Shown: positions 57,899 to 64,000 of the stretch, in pieces | Position numbering within the stretch: position 1 is the first letter of the stretch | Layout: the number at the start of each line of letters is the position of its first letter | Source of the DNA: Cordilura impudica | Lineage: Eukaryota; Arthropoda; Insecta; Diptera; Scathophagidae | Length of the DNA: 64,000 nt | Direction: 5' to 3' | Assembly (NCBI GenBank): GCA_963682025.1 | Contig: OY821518.1 | Coordinates: 35,814,559-35,878,558 of the forward strand | The notes under the pieces: generated by a model | Databases searched by the model: none | The model's input: the letters and a program-made list of their open reading frames with translations, nothing else | What the model was told of the DNA's origin: nothing | Translations under genes and position numbers: made by a program

Positions 57899-58047
57899 TG
57901 TGCTCGAACTGTATTTCAACGAAAAATTGAGGCTGATCTTGGTTGTTATCATCCTGTGAAGAAACCACTGATATTAAAGAAAAATCGTCCTACCCGCATA
58001 AATTTTACTAAGGAACACATGAACTGGTCAAAGCAGAATTTACTTGT
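57899..58047 (+). pseudogene. Tc1-family transposase scrap
   Basis: About 50 codons without a stop: CARTVFQRKIEADLGCYHPV, then KKPLILKKNRPTRINFTKEH and MNWSKQNLL. This is the second DNA-binding helix region of Tc1 transposases with the K-P-L-L-x-x-K-N and F-A-K-x-H-x-x-W pattern just before the catalytic domain. Both ends are cut off; the right end joins a LINE tail. Different in sequence from the Tc1 element at 4.0 kb. Confidence 0.72.
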
Positions 58048-58122
58048 TTATTTATTATTTTATTTATTTATTGTGCTTTCCTGTACAACAAGAAAAATTA
58101 TTCTTATTACAGTACTGGATTT
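58048..58122 (-). mobile_element. LINE 3' end fragment
   Basis: On the minus strand CTTGTTGTACAGGA is followed by AATAAATAAATAAA, the same order as the 3' end of the LINE at 32980-33030. Only the last ~70 bases are present. Confidence 0.55.
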
Positions 58123-59930
58123 ATTATAAAGGTACAATGTGCTGATGTGAATAAAATTAATGACATATATTAAGTATTTTTGAAATGGAATAACAAAAGC
58201 TAAAAAAATACAAAAATTTTGAAGATATTATTATAAAAAATAAAGCAAATTTTTTTAAAGCTTTGCGTCGCACTGTGGCGCCATTTGAGTTTTTTCGTTG
58301 CAAAAATCATTACTTTTGAACCAAATAAGATAATCAAAAAATTTAGAAGGCATATGATAGATAGTTGATCAACCTATGATATGAGTGCCTACTTGTGGAT
58401 TAGCAAACTTAATATTTGTGGAAAAATCAATTTTATGGGAAGTAAAATAAATTTTTTTTTTTAATTTTTGATTTTTTATGTTTCTTTAAAAAAAAATTTT
58501 TTTTAATGTTGACGAGGTCCTGATTTTGTCTCACCCTTGATGATTTGAAGGTGTTTAGCAATTAGATTCCATGGAGGCATAGACTCCTTGCCTCGTTGTT
58601 GTATAACAGTACTAAAAAATAATGGATAACCACCAAATATTTATATCAAAAATACAGGGGAGAGATTTAAATTATTGTGTAGTAAAGGTCTCCAATATTT
58701 TATCAACAGCATACAAATTAATGCATTTTAGTTATATTTTTTTTTTTTAGATAAATAAAAGAAGACTTGTTATAGCGTGAAAGAAAATTTTCGAAGTATA
58801 TACGCTTTGAAAATATTATTTCTTTCAACTGATAGGAATATTAATTGTCATTCATAAAATGAAAGATTGTCTATAATTTTTACCTTTAGACATTTCTCTC
58901 TAGAAAATAGTTCAATAGCAATATGTCCTTTAAGTTGAAAATTAGCAACGAATTAAATACTTTTGAAGGCCTTACAGTAGCTGATTACCCAGGAGACTGG
59001 CCATCAACAAACAGGCAGTGTTCAAATGTATATATATAAAATGTTTAGAACTAAAGTCTTATTATAATTGAGAGCTGTCATGAGGATGGCATTTTTCATA
59101 GTCGAACAGGTTTAATCTGAATTTCATGTTTTAAACAAAATTCAATAATTGATGAAAAATTATATCTTTATCAAACTCAATCAGAAAAATTCTATCGTTG
59201 TTACTGTTATTCACTGTTAAAAATATTAAATATTTAATACTTTGAAGCCAAAAAAAAAAATATCTTTCGCCAAGCACTAGTTCTAAAAACTCATAAAATT
59301 TTCATATAAAACTTAATGTAAAAAAAATCAACAATAGCTTTTCAATGCTGACACTATCCTTACATATATTTTGTTTTTATTTTCCTTATTGGAATTAAAC
59401 ATTTCTAAAGATAGTTTTTTTCATCTTCTTTTTCTATCTTTTCGACAATGGCAATCTTAAAAAGTTTTTTATTTTGCAAATAAATATAAAAAAAATCTAG
59501 TTATAATCATATTTAAATCCTTAAACAATTTTATAGTTACAAAAAACCCATTTTCAAATCCTACTAATACAAACGAAATGATACAAAACAATAAAAAAAC
59601 ACATTGAATACTTTATGGGTTACATTTTCAACTTGCAACTTGGTTAAAAGTTCTACACAGTATATTTGAAGTTTTTATTATGGATTATTTTTTATATTTT
59701 TTGTTGTTGCTGCTGAAATGCCTTCTACAATTCTCTTGAACTTTATAAACGAAATTCACTTTCATCATAGCAATACTCATATTTATAATTTTTTTTTGTT
59801 TTTGTTGCAATAAGTTTAGTTAGTTTGAGAGTATTAATTCTTTTTTGAAATTACTTAAAATATAATTTCAATGTGCTCTTAAAAAAAAAAATATAATAAA
59901 AAATAAATAATATCCTTTTGCCTTATGACT
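58123..59930. other. Unannotated AT-rich sequence
   Basis: No coding sequence, array or shared repeat recognised. Confidence 0.4.
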
Positions 59931-60503
59931 TAATTTAAAAGAAATGTATGCTAATCAATTATAGCCAATTCGCAAATCAACACAAAAAACAAACTCATTT
60001 TTATTACAAACACATTAAAGAATTTAATAAACACACACATAGCATTGTATAATAATATGTATGTGTTAGTAATAACTTTAAATGCAATTTACTCAAAATA
60101 AAGGAAAAAATTTAAAAATCTGTAAATCTGCAGAACGGCTAAAAACATATACCTTTCAGATAATATATCGAGGGCTTATATTCAAAAAGTGCTATCTGCA
60201 TCAATAATTATTTTAAAGAGAGCGTGTAAAATCCATTTATTAATAAAATCTGAAAGTATTTATCGATCGATTTGCTACAATATCTATTACAAAATAGTCA
60301 TACTAATCATGTATGATATCAAAATTAATATTATATTTGACAGTTATATCAGAGAACAGTTTGAAATCAAAAATTAATATTGCTATCAAATGTAGATAGC
60401 ACTTTTTGGATATAAGCCCTCGATATGTTTGGTCAAAATCAGGATAAAACGGTAGAACAAAACATCGGTCACAAGAAATCGCCTAGCCTATTAATATTAT
60501 AGA
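59931..60503 (-). mobile_element. Helitron carrying a MITE, CTAG end missing
   Basis: Starts inside the family (GTATGCTAATCAATTATAGCC) without hairpin and CTAG, and ends with the complement of TCTATAATATTAATAGGC at 60486-60503, followed by T. The MITE at 60169-60422 interrupts it at AATATATGTTTGG, which is continuous in other copies. Confidence 0.8.
60169..60422. mobile_element. 254-bp MITE nested in a Helitron
   Basis: Ends are inverted repeats of about 33 bases with two mismatches, starting CGAGGGCTTATAT and continuing CAAAAAGTGCTATCT. Compared with the empty Helitron sequence, ATAT is duplicated at the borders, though a TA or AT duplication with slightly longer ends fits equally well. Confidence 0.82.
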
Positions 60504-60930
60504 TAACGGTTGTTTGTTAGGTATATTAAATTTGCTACAACTACTTTCGAAGCATTTAAATCTGTGGCGGGCATAACCCGTCAATGCCGATTTTGGCACA
60601 GAAAATGTTTGCGGGCGACACTCGTCATTTCAACCTAAGAGGTTAATAACCTTACCAATATCGGAACTACGAGTATGGGATACTGGAAAGACAAGCTCCT
60701 TAAAACATTCTTGGTTCTTGTCCATATACTTAAAGAGTAAGATTAACATGAATCAGAGCTGTACAATTTAGGAAACAGAGTGTCACACCTTAAATGTCTG
60801 CTAAACATCGGGCAAGGTAAATTGATGCTGGAAAGTATGTGATTTATATCTCGTGGTAAGAGATAAGGAACTATTTTATTATGTTTTTAAAATAACTTTT
60901 TTTAAATAGTTAATTTTTAATAAGATGTTA
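60504..60930. other. Unannotated spacer
   Basis: No coding sequence or repeat recognised. Confidence 0.4.
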
Positions 60931-61720
60931 TTATACCCTCCACCCCAGTGTGCAGAGGGTATATATAAGTTTTTCATTCCATTTGTACTAATTAAAAAAA
61001 AAATTCTGGACCCCATAAAATATATATTTTCGTGATCCTTATAACAAGCGGAGTTGATATGGCGATGTCCGTCTGTCCGTCTGTGGAAATCATGATGACA
61101 ACTTCAATCAGACAGATAGGGTGCCTGTTTGCATAAAAAATGATTCACTGACTTTTTGAGAAGTTTAGTATTTAAAACCGTCCAAATCCGTGGAACAGTG
61201 CCCGAGATCTGAACGAAGAACTAAAAAAGTCTTGAAAAAAATATAATTTTCTATGTTGTTCTTGTCACGATCACGGCCTCAATAGTACAGGTAGGGTGAT
61301 CATTTTTAGGGGAATGATTCACCAAGATCATGGAAAGTGTTCTGTTTCAAAAATCATTAAAATCGGTTGAAAAGGTCCAGGGGAATATCTGAAAAAGTAA
61401 AAAAAAATATGATGTTTCTATATTATTCTTGTTGCTATTTTAAATGTTGTATTGTTATCATAGCTGGACTTGTTGTTTTTGTGGTCGTTGTGGTAATAAT
61501 ATTATAAAAACTAATCCTTTGTAAATTTTTTTTATCAACTCTGGTAGAAAAATTTTAAAGTTTCCCTTGGTTTGGCACTAAAAATATTTTTTTTTAAGTC
61601 ATTGTCATCAATATGAGCCTGCCTGCAAAGTTTCAGATCGACTGGGTAGCGGGAAAGGGGTTAAAAATCAATCAAATTTTAATACTCGCCGTTGCTTGCT
61701 TTCCTTTTCTGAAGACAATC
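60931..61720 (+). mobile_element. HINE-D copy 1 (second DINE-1-like family)
   Basis: TTATACCCTCCACC, then CAGAGGGTATATATAAG, TTTTTCATTCCATTTGTA, CGTGATCCTTATAA and a GTCY core (GATGTCCGTCTGTCCGTCTG). This start closely resembles INE-1/DINE-1-type elements known from flies. It differs from HINE-A throughout except for the ATACCC start and the core. The 3' end is not defined. Confidence 0.65.
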
Positions 61721-61929
61721 AATAAATATTTAATTAATTAATTGCTTGCAGCTGGAACTGTCTTTGCCTATTTGGACAAAATTTTTCCATTTTAGTTCAC
61801 CACTTTTATTGCTCCTTTGTCTCAGGTGTGAATTGGTGCAGCCATGGATATGAATCACTGCAAAGGCTGGGCCTTATTATAGTGAAACTTCGCCGAAACT
61901 ATAGAAACATCTTCACACCTCTGTTTTTG

Positions 61930-62232
61930 TTATATTGTAAGCAAATTTTCGGTCAATATGCGATGTGTACCACTTTATAATATGCCTATCATTTCAGCTA
62001 GATCACGCATTTTCAGTAAATCATCATCCTATATTATTTTGTAGATTTTCGTAACTGTTTCTGGCGTAACCACCTTAGTTGGTCGGCCACTACGGTGCTC
62101 TTCTTTGCAGCTCGTGCGACCTCGTTCAAACTCTGTCACTCAACGTAAACGAAGCAGAAGACTCCCCCAGAGTAGAATCTAGCTCAGCTTTGGACTGAAA
62201 TCTTCCAAATGGAAGTATTTAATTACATATCG
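61930..62232 (-). pseudogene. mariner transposase N-terminal relic
   Basis: On the minus strand: KYFHLEDFSPK, frame change, LDSTLGESSAS, frame change, VTEFERGRTSCKEEHRSGRP, TKVVTPETVTKIYKII, stop, DDLLKMRDLAEMIGI, stop, SGTHRILTENLLTI. This is the paired helix-turn-helix half of a mariner transposase with the GRP linker between the two helices. No catalytic domain remains. It is a different mariner lineage from the one at 53.0 kb. Confidence 0.8.
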
Positions 62233-62389
62233 GTTGCCAATTTAGTCCATGTTTTAAAATTCCCTGATGGTTCCTGGTTGATGGTTCAAGGTTGCCACGT
62301 ATTGAAAATTTTAATTGATATTTTTCAAATTATTATTAATTATTATTCTCAATTACAGTGACTTCTAATTGGTGATCTGAATTCCAATT

Positions 62390-62570
62390 TATATTCCCTC
62401 TACATTACAAAGGGTATATGTAAATTTGTTATTCCATTTGTAACACAACAAAAACTGCATGTGCGACCCCATAATATATATATATTCTTGATCCTCATAA
62501 TAACTCGTGTTGATTAAATGATATCTGTCTGTCCGTCTGTCTGCTGAAGTCACGCTCATTCGTAATATAA
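62390..62570 (+). mobile_element. HINE-D copy 2, 5' part
   Basis: CCCTCTACATTACAAAGGGTATA, TGTTATTCCATTTGTAACAC, TATATATTCTTGATCCTCAT and a GTCTGTCC core at 62525-62542, matching the first ~170 bases of HINE-D copy 1. Confidence 0.6.
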
Positions 62571-63057
62571 ACTATTTACCTGGAAAGAGTTATGATAATA
62601 TTGTTTGTCGTTATTTCGAATATGTTGATATTGAAAATGGGGTAAATCGCCCGTCACTGTGTCGAGATATGTCCAAAAAGATGAAGGCGCCTCTAAAAAA
62701 AATGTTGTAATTCAGTGTGTTTGTCATAAAAATTGAATATTAAGTTCATTAAATTATCAAATTGTTGCTTTAAAAAAAATATTTTTCTTAAATATGTTAT
62801 AAATGGTGCAATAAGTCTAGATATTTATGTAAACATAAAACCGATATGGAGGATACCAAAGCTTTAGCACAGACGAATTTAACATTCTTGCTTGCTAAAA
62901 CTGATGGTTTTTTGATTCAAAATTTAATTCTATGTCATCGCATTAAATATTTAGCAGATAAGGCAGAATAATTATTTCATACAACTGTTTTCTAAACAAA
63001 AAAAAAAAAAAAAATTATTCGTATCTAATTAAAAATGTTGACATAATCATGTTAATA
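62571..63057. other. Unannotated spacer
   Basis: No coding sequence or repeat recognised; an A-run lies near 62998-63014. Confidence 0.4.
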
Positions 63058-63385
63058 TCTATAATATTAATAGGCTAGGCGGTTTCTTGTGACCGATATT
63101 TTGTTCTACCGTTTTATACCGATTTTGACCAAACGTATATTATTTGAAAGGTATTTCTTTTTAGCCGATTTGCAGATTTACAGATTTTTAACTTTTTCCT
63201 TTATTTTGAGTAAATTGCATTTCAAATTGCTACTAATACATAAATAAAATTAATGTAAATGTGTTTGTAGTAAAAATTTCTTTTTGTGTTTATTTGTGCA
63301 TTGGCTTTAATTAGGGTCTTTATTTCATGAAAAAATAAAATTTCCTAGAATTTGCACTCGAATTTCGAGGGCTGGAATCTGCTAG
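63058..63385 (+). mobile_element. Helitron, full length, 328 bp, best-preserved copy
   Basis: Preceded by A, starts TCTATAATATTAATAGGC, has the hairpin CTCGAATTTCGAG, then GGCTGGAATCTGCTAG, and is followed by T. This is the textbook non-autonomous Helitron plan: 5' TC, 3' CTRR with a short hairpin about 12 bases before, inserted between A and T. No coding capacity. Confidence 0.9.
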
Positions 63386-63599
63386 TAGAAATAACTATTG
63401 CAAAGCTTTTAATCTATATAAATCATAAATTCTAGTTAGATATTAGTTAATATCTCATTAAAACTAAAATGGTGGTGGCATAGGCAGACTGAGCAAAATG
63501 AAGTGCAACTTTGTTAATGAAAAAAAAAATATATATATTTCCTAAACAAAATATTACAGAATTTTATAAAAATAGAATAATATGCCGATTTATTTAAAA

Positions 63600-64000
63600 C
63601 TAGCAGATTCCAGCCTCGAAATTAGACTGCAAATTCTAGGAAATTTTAATTTTTCATTTAGTAAATTATTTTATAAGACAATTTAAAGTTCAACACTTTT
63701 TAAATATCGATTGCGTTATTGGTTTATGTCCAAAATTATTTTTCAATTTAACGCAATTATTATTGTGAATGGTTTGTGTCCAAAATTATTTTTTCAATTT
63801 AACACAATTATTATTGTGAATGAAGAAAACAACTCTTTTTTACCAACACATTAACAAATTTAATAAACATATACATAACATTGTATAGTTACATGTATGT
63901 TTTACTTTAAATGCATTTTACTCCAAAAAATGTTCCAGACGATGCAAATCTGTAAATGTGATAGATAGCTAAAAAGAAATACCTTTCAAATAAGATACGT
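63600..64000 (-). mobile_element. Helitron copy, cut by the window end
   Basis: CTAGCAGATTCCAGC after an A at the left, the hairpin partly lost (CTCGAAATTAGAC). It contains a direct duplication of TTGTGTCCAAAATTATTT...CAATTTAAC (63721-63813). The 5' end lies beyond the window. Confidence 0.78.

Overview
This is a very AT-rich eukaryotic window made almost entirely of transposable elements and satellite DNA. The mix of elements (a DINE-1/HINE-type family with a GTCY microsatellite core, small Helitrons, rosa-like and other mariners, Tc1, a RAG1/Transib-type transposase, a tRNA-derived SINE and an APE-type LINE) and the base composition suggest a higher fly (Diptera, Brachycera, perhaps a calyptrate such as a blowfly). 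That assignment is inference. I see no intact host gene, rRNA or functional tRNA. Every recognisable coding stretch is a transposon protein, and all of them are broken.

Layout. 0-1.1 kb: the second half of a RAG1/Transib-family transposase relic. 1.4-2.3 kb: first copy of the commonest repeat, HINE-A. 2.8-9.2 kb: a MITE, a Tc1 element, a piggyBac-like N-terminal relic, a transposon with about 570-bp terminal inverted repeats and a degenerate DDE-like gene, and a MITE with an internal tandem duplication. 9.5-14.2 kb: a small piece of an 18-bp satellite, a degenerate ~95-bp minisatellite rich in AACCGGTT, a Helitron piece and HINE-A. 14.5-17.1 kb: a 2.64-kb foldback element with ~1.2-kb arms. 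17.5-28.9 kb: HINE-A copies, Helitrons and the first copy of family C. 28.9-33.3 kb: an A-rich array that received a HINE-A (itself hit by a SINE) and a 5'-truncated LINE. 38.2-43.5 and 45.6-49.9 kb: two large satellite arrays in opposite orientation, flanking about 2 kb that holds a HINE-A. 52.0-57.1 kb: a stacked insertion in which a LINE is split by family C, family C by HINE-A, HINE-A by a block holding a second Transib-type relic, and that block also holds a mariner with a clean TA duplication. 57.1-64 kb: HINE-A, a Tc1 scrap, Helitrons (one with a MITE inside), a second HINE-like family and a mariner relic.

The sequence itself explains much of how the window was built. Filled and empty copies lie side by side, so exact ends and target preferences can be read: HINE-A goes in between T and T without duplication, Helitrons go in between A and T, mariner duplicates TA, and the SINE made a 12-bp duplication. 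Two rolling-circle families and several cut-and-paste families have inserted into each other repeatedly. The repeat families are named here only for this annotation; 'HINE-A', 'family C' and so on are not database names. Strand for HINE-A and Helitron copies is the strand on which the element reads 5' to 3'.
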